Shown: positions 17,828-25,986, counted from the first letter of the stretch. The stretch is 64,000 nucleotides of DNA from Bacteroides ndongoniae (GCF_900108345.1 NZ_FNVV01000013.1:428143-492142), one strand, 5' to 3'. The notes: generated by a model from the letters alone, not told the origin. Numbers and translations: made by a program.

Positions 17828-17853
17828 CTACTAAAACAATTGTTTTGTAGTAG
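17828..17853. repeat. Palindrome centred on AAAACAATTGTTTT
   Basis: A 14-base perfect palindrome (17833-17846) is flanked by CTACT and GTAGTAG, giving an almost perfect 26-base inverted repeat. A second short hairpin, GAATTGCG...CGCAATTTTC, follows near 17885-17912. These may be operator or terminator structures between the fucosidase and the ilv leader. Confidence 0.55.
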
Positions 17854-18082
17854 ATAATCGTTTGATAATAAGGAAAATGATGAAGAATTGCGTAGAATAA
17901 GCGCAATTTTCTCCTTTATATATATAAAGAAAGAAATAAAGAAAAAAAGAAAGATGTTGTTGTTATAAATGTGGCATGGAATGACAACGACAACGTCCCT
18001 GCCTTCCGGTTGGTTTTAGCGACTGTTCCTGTGGAACGGTTGTCTGGAACACTGGAGGGCAGGTTTGTTTTAGAAACGCGCC

Positions 18083-18149
18083 GCGTTTGTCGGGAAAATG
18101 CCCCGCGTTTGCAGGGAAAACGCCTCGTGTTTGTTCATCAAATGCGGGG
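18083..18149. repeat. Three-unit tandem array, 22-base period (GCGTTTG type)
   Basis: GCGTTTG, GCGTTTG and GTGTTTG begin at 18083, 18105 and 18127, each 22 bases apart. The first two units are near-palindromes with GCGTTT...AAACGC or AAATGC arms; the third is degenerate. Bases 17860-18320 otherwise hold only unconvincing ORFs. Confidence 0.6.
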
Positions 18150-18327
18150 CAACAGCCGGACAAACCTCACTGGTTTTGCCTGCAAAGCCGTGGCAGTTTC
18201 TTTTTGTTGCTCTTTCGTTAGTTCGACTTTTATGATAAAAGGAGACTTTTATGCGCCTTTTTCTTACGAATCTATAGAAAAATATCTTTTTTTTCTTCAA
18301 ACTGCTTGTATATTATAAAAAATCACT

Positions 18328-18335
18328 TACCTTTG
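18328..18335 (+). promoter_or_regulatory. -7 box of the ilv operon promoter
   Basis: TACCTTTG fits the Bacteroides -7 consensus and sits 48 bases before the leader peptide ATG. A weak -33 element (CTTG) lies at 18305-18308. Confidence 0.6.
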
Positions 18336-18382
18336 CGACACGTTAAGCAATAAAACAGTTGAATCGTTTAAAAAAGAAAGAT

Positions 18383-18457
18383 ATGATGCTACATACATCC
18401 ATTAACCTGGCAGTCCTGCATATTATTCGCGTCGTGGTCTTGAAATCAAGAGCGTGA
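18383..18457 (+). CDS. ilv operon leader peptide (24 residues)
   Basis: ATG ATG CTA at 18383 opens a 24-codon frame ending in TGA at 18455-18457. Eleven of the 24 residues are Ile, Leu or Val, including runs HII (residues 13-15) and VVVL (17-20), the three end products of the operon downstream. This composition parallels enterobacterial IlvL/IlvB leader peptides. The frame ends exactly where the antiterminator arm begins, and a terminator hairpin follows, so translation of this peptide probably senses charged branched-chain tRNAs. Confidence 0.8.
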   Translation: MMLHTSINLAVLHIIRVVVLKSRA

Positions 18458-18535
18458 GAAAGGTTTTGTGTATGTATCCATACCTGATGAAGATATTTTT
18501 TTGAAGCCTTTCTCACATACGAGAAAGGCTTTTTT
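18454..18535 (+). promoter_or_regulatory. ilv transcription attenuator (antiterminator and terminator)
   Basis: The terminator is an 11-base perfect stem, AAGCCTTTCTC (18504-18514) with GAGAAAGGCTT (18521-18531), then T residues. The competing antiterminator pairs GTGAGAAAGG (18454-18463), which overlaps the leader stop codon, with CCTTTCTCAC (18508-18517), ten perfect base pairs. The two structures exclude each other. A ribosome reaching the stop codon would cover the first arm and allow termination; stalling at the Ile/Val codons would free it. Confidence 0.8.
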
Positions 18536-18556
18536 ATTGAAAGGAGAATAACGAAG

Positions 18557-20359
18557 ATGAAACATCAGTTACGCAGTTCGTTCAGCACGCAAGGCCGCCG
18601 CATGGCGGGAGCACGTGCATTGTGGGTGGCCAATGGCATGAAGCGTGAGCAGATGGGTAAGCCCATTATTGCCATCGTTAATTCGTTTACGCAGTTTGTT
18701 CCGGGGCACGTCCACCTGCACGAGATAGGGCAGTTCGTCAAGGAAGAGATTGAAAAGCTGGGTTGCTTTGCTGCCGAATTCAATACCATTGCCATCGACG
18801 ACGGCATTGCCATGGGACACGACGGCATGCTTTATTCACTGCCTTCGCGCGACATCATTGCCGATAGTGTGGAGTACATGGTCAATGCCCACAAGGCCGA
18901 TGCCATGGTCTGCATCAGCAATTGCGACAAGATTACGCCGGGCATGCTGATGGCCGCCATGCGTCTGAACATTCCTACCGTCTTCGTTTCGGGCGGACCG
19001 ATGGAGGCTGGCGAGTGGAAAGGGCAGCACCTCGACCTGATTGATGCCATGATCAAGTCGGCCGATACGACGGTGAGCGACGAGGATGTAGCCAAGATAG
19101 AGCAACATGCCTGCCCCACATGCGGATGCTGTTCGGGTATGTTTACCGCCAATTCGATGAACTGTCTGAATGAAGCCATCGGACTGGCTCTGCCGGGCAA
19201 TGGAACAATTGTGGCTACACACGAGAATCGCCGGAAACTGTTCAAAGACGCTGCCAAACTGATTGTGGAGAACGCTTACAAATACTACGAGGAAGGCGAC
19301 GAGAGCGTACTTCCCCGCAGCATCGCCACCCGCGAGGCTTTCCTCAACGCCATGACGCTGGATATCGCCATGGGAGGTTCTACCAATACGGTGCTTCACC
19401 TGCTGGCAGTGGCCCACGAGGCTGGAGCCGACTTCAAGATGGAAGACATTGACATATTGTCGCGCAAGACGCCCTGCTTGTGTAAGGTTGCTCCGAACAC
19501 GCAGAAATACCACGTGCAGGACGTGAACCGTGCAGGCGGCATCGTAGCCATCATGGCCGAACTGGCTAAAGGGGGACTGGTAGATACCAGTGTGAAACGT
19601 GTAGATGGCATGACGCTGGCCGAGGAGATTGACCAGTACTGCATCACCAGTCCCAACGTCTGCAAGAAGGCACAGAAAAAGTATGCCAGTGCCCCCGGCG
19701 GTAAGTTCAACCTGAAGCTGGGTTCGCAGGATGCTTATTACAAAGAGTTCGATACTGACCGTGCCAACGGTTGCATCCGCGACTTGGAGCACGCTTATAG
19801 CAAGGATGGCGGACTGGCCGTACTGAAGGGGAACATCGCCCTGGACGGTTGTGTAGTGAAGACCGCCGGAGTGGACGAAAGCATCTGGAAGTTTACAGGT
19901 CCAGCCAAGGTGTTTGACTCGCAGGAAGCTGCTTGCGAAGGCATCTTGGGCGGTAAAGTACAGAGTGGCGACGTAGTGGTTATCACCCACGAAGGTCCTA
20001 AGGGTGGTCCGGGCATGCAAGAGATGCTTTATCCTACGTCCTACATCAAGTCGCGCCATTTGGGCAAGGAATGTGCCCTTATTACCGACGGACGCTTCAG
20101 TGGCGGTACGTCGGGCCTGAGCATCGGTCACATCTCGCCCGAAGCGGCTGCCGGCGGTAACATCGGTAAGCTGGTGGATGGCGACATCATCGAAATAGAT
20201 ATTCCCAACCGCACCATTAACGTGAAGCTGACCGATGAAGAACTGGCTGCCCGCCCCATGACGCCTGTCACCCGCAACCGCGAGGTATCCAAGGCGCTGA
20301 AGGCTTACGCCAGTTTAGTAAGCTCGGCAGACAAGGGGGCGGTGAGACTGATAGACTAA
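18557..20359 (+). CDS. ilvD: Dihydroxy-acid dehydratase
   Basis: IlvD dehydrates 2,3-dihydroxyisovalerate and 2,3-dihydroxy-3-methylvalerate to the 2-oxo acids that precede valine and isoleucine. The 600-residue protein has the cluster-binding cysteines of the family: Cys123 in '[11 protein letters not shown]' and Cys186-x2-Cys189 with a following Cys-Cys in '[20 protein letters not shown]', as in the 4Fe-4S E. coli-type enzyme. The C-terminal '[20 protein letters not shown]' is diagnostic. It is the first structural gene of the ilv operon, about 20 bases after the attenuator. Confidence 0.97.
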   Translation: MKHQLRSSFSTQGRRMAGARALWVANGMKREQMGKPIIAIVNSFTQFVPGHVHLHEIGQFVKEEIEKLGCFAAEFNTIAIDDGIAMGHDGMLYSLPSRDIIADSVEYMVNAHKADAMVCISNCDKITPGMLMAAMRLNIPTVFVSGGPMEAGEWKGQHLDLIDAMIKSADTTVSDEDVAKIEQHACPTCGCCSGMFTANSMNCLNEAIGLALPGNGTIVATHENRRKLFKDAAKLIVENAYKYYEEGDESVLPRSIATREAFLNAMTLDIAMGGSTNTVLHLLAVAHEAGADFKMEDIDILSRKTPCLCKVAPNTQKYHVQDVNRAGGIVAIMAELAKGGLVDTSVKRVDGMTLAEEIDQYCITSPNVCKKAQKKYASAPGGKFNLKLGSQDAYYKEFDTDRANGCIRDLEHAYSKDGGLAVLKGNIALDGCVVKTAGVDESIWKFTGPAKVFDSQEAACEGILGGKVQSGDVVVITHEGPKGGPGMQEMLYPTSYIKSRHLGKECALITDGRFSGGTSGLSIGHISPEAAAGGNIGKLVDGDIIEIDIPNRTINVKLTDEELAARPMTPVTRNREVSKALKAYASLVSSADKGAVRLID

Positions 20360-20441
20360 TAGAATTAAGAATGGATAATTGATAATTGAGAATTCATCAC
20401 TCATTCTCCATTTTCCATTCTCCATTATCCATTATATTGAT
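20360..20441. repeat. Low-complexity inverted repeats between ilvD and ilvB
   Basis: Repeats of AGAATGGATAATTGATAATTGAG type face TCATTCTCCATTTTCC and TTCTCCATTATCCATTATA, which can pair as a hairpin. This tract makes a spurious upstream in-frame start at 20379 for ilvB. Confidence 0.6.
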
Positions 20442-22136
20442 ATGAAAGATACAATTACAGGCGCAGAAGCCCTGATGCGTTCGCTGGAACACGAGGGGGT
20501 AAAAACAATATTCGGTTATCCGGGTGGAAGCATCATGCCGGTATTCGATGCCTTATACGACCATCGGAAGACGTTGAACCATATTCTGGTACGCCACGAA
20601 CAGGGAGCTACCCATGCTGCGCAAGGCTTTGCCCGCGTGTCGGGTGAGGTAGGTGTCTGTCTGGTAACCAGCGGTCCGGGAGCCACCAATACTATTACAG
20701 GCATTGCCGATGCCATGATAGACAGTACGCCGATGGTGGTGATAGCCGGACAGGTGGGGACGGGCTTTCTTGGTACGGATGCTTTTCAGGAAGTCGATCT
20801 GGTAGGCATCACACAACCTATCACCAAGTGGAGCTATCAGATTCGCCGGGCCGAAGATGTGGCTTGGGCTGTGGCACGTGCCTTCTACATAGCACGCAGC
20901 GGACGTCCCGGTCCCGTAGTGCTCGACTTTGCCAAGAATGCCCAAGTGGATAAGACAGAGTATGCGCCGGCAACAGTCGACTTCATCCGCAGCTACCAGC
21001 CTGTACCCGACATGGATATGGAGGCTATCCGCCAGGCGGCCGACCTCATCAACGCTGCCCAGCGTCCGTTGGTGCTCGTTGGGCAAGGTGTAGAGTTGGG
21101 AAATGCCCAAGCCGAGCTGTTAGCTTTCATCGAAAAGGCTGAACTGCCTGCCGGACGCACCTTGTTGGGACTGTCGGCTTTGCCTTCCGACCATCCGCTG
21201 AACAAAGGCATGCTGGGTATGCACGGCAATTTGGGACCGAACATCAACACCAACAAGTGCGATGTGCTGATAGCCGTAGGTATGCGCTTCGACGACCGTG
21301 TGACAGGCAACGTTGCAACCTATGCCCCGCAAGCCAAAATCATTCACTTCGATATCGACCCTGCCGAGATAGACAAGAACATCAAGACCGATGTAGCTGT
21401 GCTGGGTAACTGCAAAGAGACATTGCCTGCCGTTACCGAACTGCTGAAACCGGCCACCCACCGGGAGTGGCTCGACAGTTTCCGTACCTACGAAGAAGTA
21501 GAGGAAGAGAAGGTAATCCGTCCCGAACTGTGCCGCACTACCCGCGAGCTGAGTATGGGCGAAGTGGTACGTGCCGTGAGCGAGGCAACCCATAACGATG
21601 CTATTCTGGTGACCGACGTCGGCCAGAACCAGATGATGTCTGCCCGTTACTTCAAGTACACCCGTCCGCGCAGCATTGTCACTTCCGGCGGATTGGGTAC
21701 GATGGGCTTCGGACTTCCTGCTGCCATCGGTGCTATGTTCGGACGCCCCGACCGCACGGTTTGTGTCTTCATGGGCGACGGCGGCTTGCAGATGAACCTG
21801 CAGGAACTGGGCACGGTGATGGAACAGAAGGCCCCTGTCAAGATGATTCTGCTGAACAATAATTATTTGGGTAACGTTCGCCAGTGGCAGGCCATGTTCT
21901 TCAACCGCCGCTACTCGTTCACGCCCATGTTGAACCCCGACTATATGCAGATAGCTGCTGCTTACGGCATTCCTTCGCGTCGTGTGATGGAACGTTCGGA
22001 ACTGGCTGATGCTATCCGCGAGATGCTGGCAACCGACGGCCCGTTCCTGCTCGAAGCCTGTGTGGAAGAAGAAGGCAACGTGATGCCGATGACACCTCCG
22101 GGTGGTTCGGTGAACCAGATGCTGTTGGAATGTTGA
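20442..22136 (+). CDS. ilvB: Acetolactate synthase large subunit
   Basis: This thiamine diphosphate enzyme condenses pyruvate with pyruvate or 2-oxobutyrate, the first common step of branched-chain amino acid synthesis. The start at 20442 gives 'MKDTITGAEALMRSLEHEGV', matching family N-termini; the in-frame ATG at 20379 lies in repeat sequence. The catalytic Glu53 is in 'RHEQGATHAAQGFAR'. The ThDP/Mg motif begins at Asp446 in 'MGDGGLQMNLQELGT' and ends 'LLNNNYLGN'. A FAD-binding middle domain is present. The length of 564 residues is normal. The regulatory subunit ilvN follows after 18 bases. Confidence 0.95.
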   Translation: MKDTITGAEALMRSLEHEGVKTIFGYPGGSIMPVFDALYDHRKTLNHILVRHEQGATHAAQGFARVSGEVGVCLVTSGPGATNTITGIADAMIDSTPMVVIAGQVGTGFLGTDAFQEVDLVGITQPITKWSYQIRRAEDVAWAVARAFYIARSGRPGPVVLDFAKNAQVDKTEYAPATVDFIRSYQPVPDMDMEAIRQAADLINAAQRPLVLVGQGVELGNAQAELLAFIEKAELPAGRTLLGLSALPSDHPLNKGMLGMHGNLGPNINTNKCDVLIAVGMRFDDRVTGNVATYAPQAKIIHFDIDPAEIDKNIKTDVAVLGNCKETLPAVTELLKPATHREWLDSFRTYEEVEEEKVIRPELCRTTRELSMGEVVRAVSEATHNDAILVTDVGQNQMMSARYFKYTRPRSIVTSGGLGTMGFGLPAAIGAMFGRPDRTVCVFMGDGGLQMNLQELGTVMEQKAPVKMILLNNNYLGNVRQWQAMFFNRRYSFTPMLNPDYMQIAAAYGIPSRRVMERSELADAIREMLATDGPFLLEACVEEEGNVMPMTPPGGSVNQMLLEC

Positions 22137-22154
22137 AATTGAAAACAAAGAATT

Positions 22155-22733
22155 ATGACTGAAAAGACATTATATACCATTATCGTCCATTCGGAGAACA
22201 TCGCCGGCTTGCTCAACCAGGTGACGGCTGTGTTCACCCGCAGGCAGATTAATATCGAGAGCCTGAATGTGTCTGCCTCGTCCATCAAGGGGGTGCACAA
22301 ATATACCATTACCGCATGGACCGATCGTGACACCATTGAAAAGGTGGTGAAACAGATAACCAAGAAGATAGATGTGCTGCAGGCGCACTATTTCACCGAT
22401 GATGAGATCTACCAGCATGAGATTGCCCTCTATAAGGTGGCAACTCCTGCGTTGGAGCAGACTCCGGAGGTTTCCAAGGTGATACGTAAGTATCATGCCC
22501 GTATTGTGGAAGTAAATCCGGTGTTCTCCATTGTCGAGATGAATGGTATGAGCGACGACATCACCTGTCTTTACCAGGAGTTGCAGACTTTCGGCTGTGT
22601 GCTTCAGTTTGTCCGTTCGGGCCGTGTGGCCATTACTACCAGTTGTTTCGAACGGGTGAACGAATATCTGGCTGAACGTGAGGCAAAGTATCTGAAGAGT
22701 AAAGAAGAAATGAGTAGACAAGTTGACGAGTAG
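22155..22733 (+). CDS. ilvN: Acetolactate synthase regulatory (small) subunit
   Basis: This is the small subunit that stabilises IlvB and confers feedback inhibition, usually by valine. The N-terminal ACT domain reads 'YTIIVHSENIAGLLNQVTAV' followed by 'FTRRQINIESLNVSAS', the hallmark of the family. The C-terminal half (about 85-170) matches the ALS_ss_C domain. At 192 residues it is slightly longer than the 160-170 residue forms, with a charged extension. It follows ilvB with an 18-base spacer, as expected for a stoichiometric complex. Confidence 0.93.
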   Translation: MTEKTLYTIIVHSENIAGLLNQVTAVFTRRQINIESLNVSASSIKGVHKYTITAWTDRDTIEKVVKQITKKIDVLQAHYFTDDEIYQHEIALYKVATPALEQTPEVSKVIRKYHARIVEVNPVFSIVEMNGMSDDITCLYQELQTFGCVLQFVRSGRVAITTSCFERVNEYLAEREAKYLKSKEEMSRQVDE

Positions 22734-22836
22734 ACAAGTTAACAAGTAATGAGTCCCTTTTCCCCTCGTGGCCTCGTTAACTTGTCCCTTGTCAACTAAA
22801 CTTAAAAACTAAAAAACTTAAAAACTAAAAATCCTC
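22734..22836. repeat. Direct and inverted repeats between ilvN and the thioesterase gene
   Basis: GAGTAGACAAGTTGAC is followed by GTAGACAAGTTAAC, and GTTAACTTGTC and CTTGTCAAC then face them as inverted copies. Next come two or three copies of AACTTAAAAACTAAAAA. No gene. Confidence 0.6.
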
Positions 22837-22841
22837 GACCT

Positions 22842-23591
22842 ATGGACAACAAGATAGGAACCTATAATTTCGTAGCCGAACCTTTCCATGTAGACTTTAC
22901 AGGAAGGCTGACGTTGGGCGTGCTGGGCAACCACCTGCTGAACTGTGCAGGCTTTCATGCCACCGAACGCGGTTTCGGCATGGCTACACTGAACGAGGAA
23001 AACTATACGTGGGTATTGTCCCGACTGGCTATCGAGATGGACGAGATGCCCTATCAGTACGAGACTTTTTCGGTGCAGACGTGGGTGGAGAACGTCTATC
23101 GCCTCTTCACCGACCGTAACTTTGCCATTGTCGGCAGGGATGGACGCAAGATTGGTTATGCACGCTCCGTATGGGCCATGATCAGTATGCAGACGCGCAA
23201 ACCCATCGACCTGATGGCCATGCACAACGGAAGCATTGTGGACTATGTATGCGACGAGCCTTGCCCCATCGAGAAACCTTCGCGCATCAAAATCACTGCT
23301 ACGGAGCCAGTGTCTACGCTGAAGGCCAAGTATAGCGACATCGACGTGAACGGCCATGTGAACAGTATCCGTTACATTGAGCATATTCTCGACCTCTTCC
23401 CGTTGGAGAAGTATCGTACGGAACGCATCCGTCGTTTCGAGATGGCCTACGTAGCCGAGAGCTATTACGGCGACGAACTTTCTTTCTATCTGGACGACGA
23501 CGGCAACGGCGTCTACGGTGTGGAAGTGAAGAAGAACGGTAGTGAGACGGTCTGCCGGGCGAAAATAGAATTTGAGTTTTTAAGTTTATAA
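22842..23591 (+). CDS. Acyl-ACP thioesterase (FatA-like) within the ilv operon
   Basis: This protein has two hotdog domains of the acyl-ACP thioesterase family, which release free fatty acids from acyl carrier protein. The N-terminal hotdog includes 'FTGRLTLGVLGNHLLNCAGF' and 'WVLSRLAIEMDEMP'. The second includes 'KYSDIDVNGHVNSIRYIEHI', where Asp, Asn and His correspond to catalytic or conserved positions. It is 249 residues and cytoplasmic. Its position between ilvN and ilvC is notable: branched-chain 2-oxo acids supply primers for the iso/anteiso fatty acids typical of Bacteroides, so a link between the two pathways is plausible (inference). Confidence 0.88.
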   Translation: MDNKIGTYNFVAEPFHVDFTGRLTLGVLGNHLLNCAGFHATERGFGMATLNEENYTWVLSRLAIEMDEMPYQYETFSVQTWVENVYRLFTDRNFAIVGRDGRKIGYARSVWAMISMQTRKPIDLMAMHNGSIVDYVCDEPCPIEKPSRIKITATEPVSTLKAKYSDIDVNGHVNSIRYIEHILDLFPLEKYRTERIRRFEMAYVAESYYGDELSFYLDDDGNGVYGVEVKKNGSETVCRAKIEFEFLSL

Positions 23592-23680
23592 GTTTTTGAG
23601 TTTTTAAGTTTATATGGAACTTAGAACCTCAAGAACTCAAAACTTCAAAACCTCAAGAACTCAAAAACTAAAAAAATAAA
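23572..23680. repeat. Low-complexity inverted repeats before ilvC
   Basis: GAGTTTTTAAGTTTATAAG and GAGTTTTTAAGTTTATATGG occur 24 bases apart, facing AACTCAAAACTTCAAAACC and AAGAACTCAAAAACT tracts. The RNA can fold into a long A/U hairpin. The first unit overlaps the end of the thioesterase gene. Confidence 0.6.
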
Positions 23681-23722
23681 ATATTAACCAGGCGAAAGCC
23701 ACAAATAAAAAACTAAAACAAA

Positions 23723-24766
23723 ATGGCACAATTGAATTTTGGCGGTGTTATCGAGAATGTGATGACCCGCGAAGAATTTCCTTTGGAGAAAGCACGTGAG
23801 ATTCTGAAAGACGAAACTATCGCAGTAATCGGATATGGTGTACAGGGACCGGGTCAGGCCTGTAACCTGCGTGACAATGGTTTCAACGTTATCGTTGGCC
23901 AGCGTCCGGGCAAGACCTTCGAGAAGGCGATTGCTGACGGATGGGTACCGGGCGAAACACTGTTCGGCATCGAAGAAGCAGCCGAGAGAGGTACAATTGT
24001 GATGTGCCTGCTTTCCGATGCTGCTGTTATGTCGGTATGGCCTTCGCTGAAGCCGCACCTCACAGCCGGCAAGGCTCTTTATTTCTCACACGGCTTCGCC
24101 ATCACTTGGAGCGACCGTACGGGTGTAGTTCCTCCTACAGATATTGATGTTATCATGGTAGCTCCGAAGGGTTCGGGTACTTCACTCCGCACCATGTTCC
24201 TCGAAGGCCGCGGACTGAACTCTTCTTACGCCATTTATCAGGACGCTACGGGCAAAGCTATGGACCGCACACTGGCATTGGGTATTGGTATTGGTTCCGG
24301 CTATCTGTTCGAGACTACTTTCCAACGCGAGGCTACTTCCGACCTTACCGGCGAGCGTGGTTCGCTGATGGGTGCTATCCAGGGGCTGTTGCTGGCACAG
24401 TACGAAGTGTTGCGCGAGAACGGTCACACGCCTTCCGAAGCCTTCAACGAAACGGTTGAGGAACTGACTCAGTCGTTGATGCCCCTTTTTGCCAAGAACG
24501 GTATGGACTGGATGTATGCCAACTGCTCTACTACTGCACAGCGTGGTGCCCTCGACTGGATGGGCCCGTTCCACGATGCTATCAAACCCGTGGTTCAGAA
24601 GTTGTATGAGAGCGTGAAGTGTGGTAACGAAGCTCAGATTTCTATTGACAGCAACTCGCAACCCGACTATCGCGAGAAGCTGAATGCCGAACTGAAAGCC
24701 CTGCGCGAAAGCGAAATGTGGCAGACTGCTGTTACGGTACGCAAGCTCCGTCCGGAAAACAACTAA
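23723..24766 (+). CDS. ilvC: Ketol-acid reductoisomerase
   Basis: IlvC isomerises and reduces acetolactate and acetohydroxybutyrate to the dihydroxy acids used by IlvD, with NAD(P)H and Mg2+. The nucleotide motif 'GYGVQGPGQACNLRDNG' (about 34-50) is at the N-terminus. The knotted C-terminal domain has 'GSGTSLRTMFLEGRG' and 'GERGSLMGAIQGLLLAQYEVL', with conserved acidic metal ligands. At 347 residues it is the short class I-like form common in Bacteroidetes. It is the last gene of the ilv operon, followed by a strong terminator. Confidence 0.96.
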   Translation: MAQLNFGGVIENVMTREEFPLEKAREILKDETIAVIGYGVQGPGQACNLRDNGFNVIVGQRPGKTFEKAIADGWVPGETLFGIEEAAERGTIVMCLLSDAAVMSVWPSLKPHLTAGKALYFSHGFAITWSDRTGVVPPTDIDVIMVAPKGSGTSLRTMFLEGRGLNSSYAIYQDATGKAMDRTLALGIGIGSGYLFETTFQREATSDLTGERGSLMGAIQGLLLAQYEVLRENGHTPSEAFNETVEELTQSLMPLFAKNGMDWMYANCSTTAQRGALDWMGPFHDAIKPVVQKLYESVKCGNEAQISIDSNSQPDYREKLNAELKALRESEMWQTAVTVRKLRPENN

Positions 24767-24793
24767 AGTCATTTAGGATTGTAGAAAAAACAG

Positions 24794-24846
24794 GGAATGC
24801 CCCGGCGTGCGTTGCACGGCTGGGGCATTCTTGTTTTATGGGGAAG
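24794..24846 (+). terminator. Terminator of the ilv operon
   Basis: GGAATGCCCC (24794-24803) pairs with GGGGCATTC (24832-24840), with an inner CGTGC...GCACG stem, then a T-rich run. Confidence 0.8.
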
Positions 24847-24879
24847 CGTTTTGATATGTCTCCTCTTATAGTTTCTAAT

Positions 24880-25098
24880 CTATCCCATTATTCCGGTAGT
24901 TAGCTCATGTTCCAAAAACGAGTAGACATAGTTGGAACTTTGGAAGTATAGTCCAGTTTCAGGATTGGATAGTTTGGCGTAAGTGTCCGATGTATACAGA
25001 GTGTCTACTGCGTCAATGAATGTCATGCCTTGTTTTTTAACGAGCAGTCTGATGAGGTCTGCTGCTACATGTTCTATCATGTAATCAATGTCGGTCAT
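24880..25098 (-). CDS. Small protein, third gene of the DUF3990 module
   Basis: This is a 72-residue acidic-to-neutral protein without a signal peptide or membrane segment. The sequence is mostly helical, 'DYMIEHVAADLIRLLVKKQG' then 'FIDAVDTLYTSDTYAKLSNP'. I do not firmly recognise a family, though similar small proteins are found beside DUF3990 genes in Bacteroides. Its ATG overlaps the stop of the DUF3990 gene by four bases (ATGA), so it is translationally coupled. By position it may be an antitoxin or immunity partner; this is inference. Confidence 0.6.
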   Translation of the reverse strand: MTDIDYMIEHVAADLIRLLVKKQGMTFIDAVDTLYTSDTYAKLSNPETGLYFQSSNYVYSFLEHELTTGIMG

Positions 25099-25568
25099 AA
25101 TTTCCTAAGTTTAGAGATAGCAAGTTCTGTTCCAAAGAAATATTGGTAAGTAACGCCTTTGAAGTATTTAATACGATTAAGAAACTCTTTCATATCGATA
25201 CTTCCGTCTTCCAGTTTTTGAATTTGAAAGCCCACTCTGTCATTTGCAATAAGTCCATAAATAACATCGTAGTTGTTATCGAAAGTAAAAGCATTCTTTC
25301 GGTTCTCAAATACAAAGTTGGCCCATTCTTCAGAATAATGTTCAAATTTGAGATATTTCAGATCGCCATTTTCCAATAGGGACTCATCAAATTCAAATAT
25401 GGTTATTACAGGATTACCGCCCACAGTCAGTGCTCTGAATCTGGCAAGCTCTTCTGCTTGAATTTGATTGTCTGATAGATAGAATCCCCGTCCAAAGTCT
25501 TTGCAGGGTTTGGATTTATAGAGGTCTATCTTCTCGATTTCAATATTGCTGCCGTGATATAGTTTCAT
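25095..25568 (-). CDS. DUF3990 protein, predicted ADP-ribosyltransferase-like toxin
   Basis: This is a 157-residue soluble protein. It opens 'MKLYHGSNIEIEKIDLYKSK' and continues 'DFGRGFYLSDNQIQAEELA', the pattern of DUF3990, a family placed in the ADP-ribosyltransferase superfamily. The His in 'LYHGS', the Tyr in 'GFYLS' and an acidic residue near 'EHYSEEW' could form the catalytic triad. It overlaps both neighbours by four bases, giving a compact three-gene operon with DUF3791 first. Such coupling with small proteins suggests a toxin-antitoxin or defence module. Target and activity are unknown. Confidence 0.75.
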   Translation of the reverse strand: MKLYHGSNIEIEKIDLYKSKPCKDFGRGFYLSDNQIQAEELARFRALTVGGNPVITIFEFDESLLENGDLKYLKFEHYSEEWANFVFENRKNAFTFDNNYDVIYGLIANDRVGFQIQKLEDGSIDMKEFLNRIKYFKGVTYQYFFGTELAISKLRKL

Positions 25569-25804
25569 GTAATGGCTCCTCCCTGACGATTTAAATAATG
25601 GGTCAATGAATCCAAAGCTTCGTCAAAACTGAGTGTATGCATGATGTTGTAATGCTCGTCCACAAGTTTGATACCGCCGAAACGTTTGATGTATCGGTAG
25701 GCTTGCATTTTGTTCAGTCCGTTACGCTCGGCAAAATGAGAAATGAGAGAGAGCAGATATTCCGCTTTATCCCGGATGATGCTATGTTCTACAACGATGT
25801 CCAT
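25565..25804 (-). CDS. DUF3791 small protein, first gene of the module
   Basis: This is a 79-residue helical protein matching DUF3791: 'LISHFAERNGLNKMQAYRYI' and 'DEHYNIMHTLSFDEALDSLT', with the 'YxxxHT' core of the family. The ATG at 25804 is preferred over an upstream TTG at 25834. Its stop overlaps the start of the DUF3990 gene (ATGA at 25565-25568). DUF3791 genes commonly precede DUF3990 genes, so a role as an antitoxin or regulator of the ADP-ribosyltransferase-like partner is plausible. Confidence 0.72.
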   Translation of the reverse strand: MDIVVEHSIIRDKAEYLLSLISHFAERNGLNKMQAYRYIKRFGGIKLVDEHYNIMHTLSFDEALDSLTHYLNRQGGAIT

Positions 25805-25928
25805 AGTGCTTTTATCCAATGGTTGCTTTGGCAAAAATAGCGAAAAATTGTTTGCTTTATTATATTTCCCTCATTATTTTCATGCTCGGATATTTTTGAG
25901 GATAAGATTGAAATTCTATCATTTCTGC

Positions 25929-25986
25929 CACACTTGCATCCCATGTGTTCCACACTTGCAATCCATTTGTTCCACACTGGTGTGGC
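25929..25986. repeat. Three-unit array, 22-base period (CACACTTGCA type)
   Basis: CACACTTG, CACACTTG and CACACTGG begin at 25929, 25951 and 25973, 22 bases apart; the last contains the palindrome CCACACTGGTGTGG. The middle unit CACACTTGCAATCCATTTG recurs at 46101 in another array (28 of 29 bases shared across 25950-25978 and 46100-46128). The rest of 25835-26259 holds no gene. Confidence 0.7.

Noticed and set aside
17971..18318. 115-residue ORF before the ilv leader
   Set aside because: Crosses the 22-base repeat array and reads into the ilv promoter region; no family resemblance and atypical composition.
18836..20131. 431-residue ORF opposite ilvD
   Set aside because: Antisense shadow of a highly conserved gene with matching codon bias; no recognisable domain.
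20379..20441. Upstream in-frame start for ilvB
   Set aside because: The 21 extra residues come from the low-complexity repeat; the start at 20442 matches acetolactate synthase N-termini.
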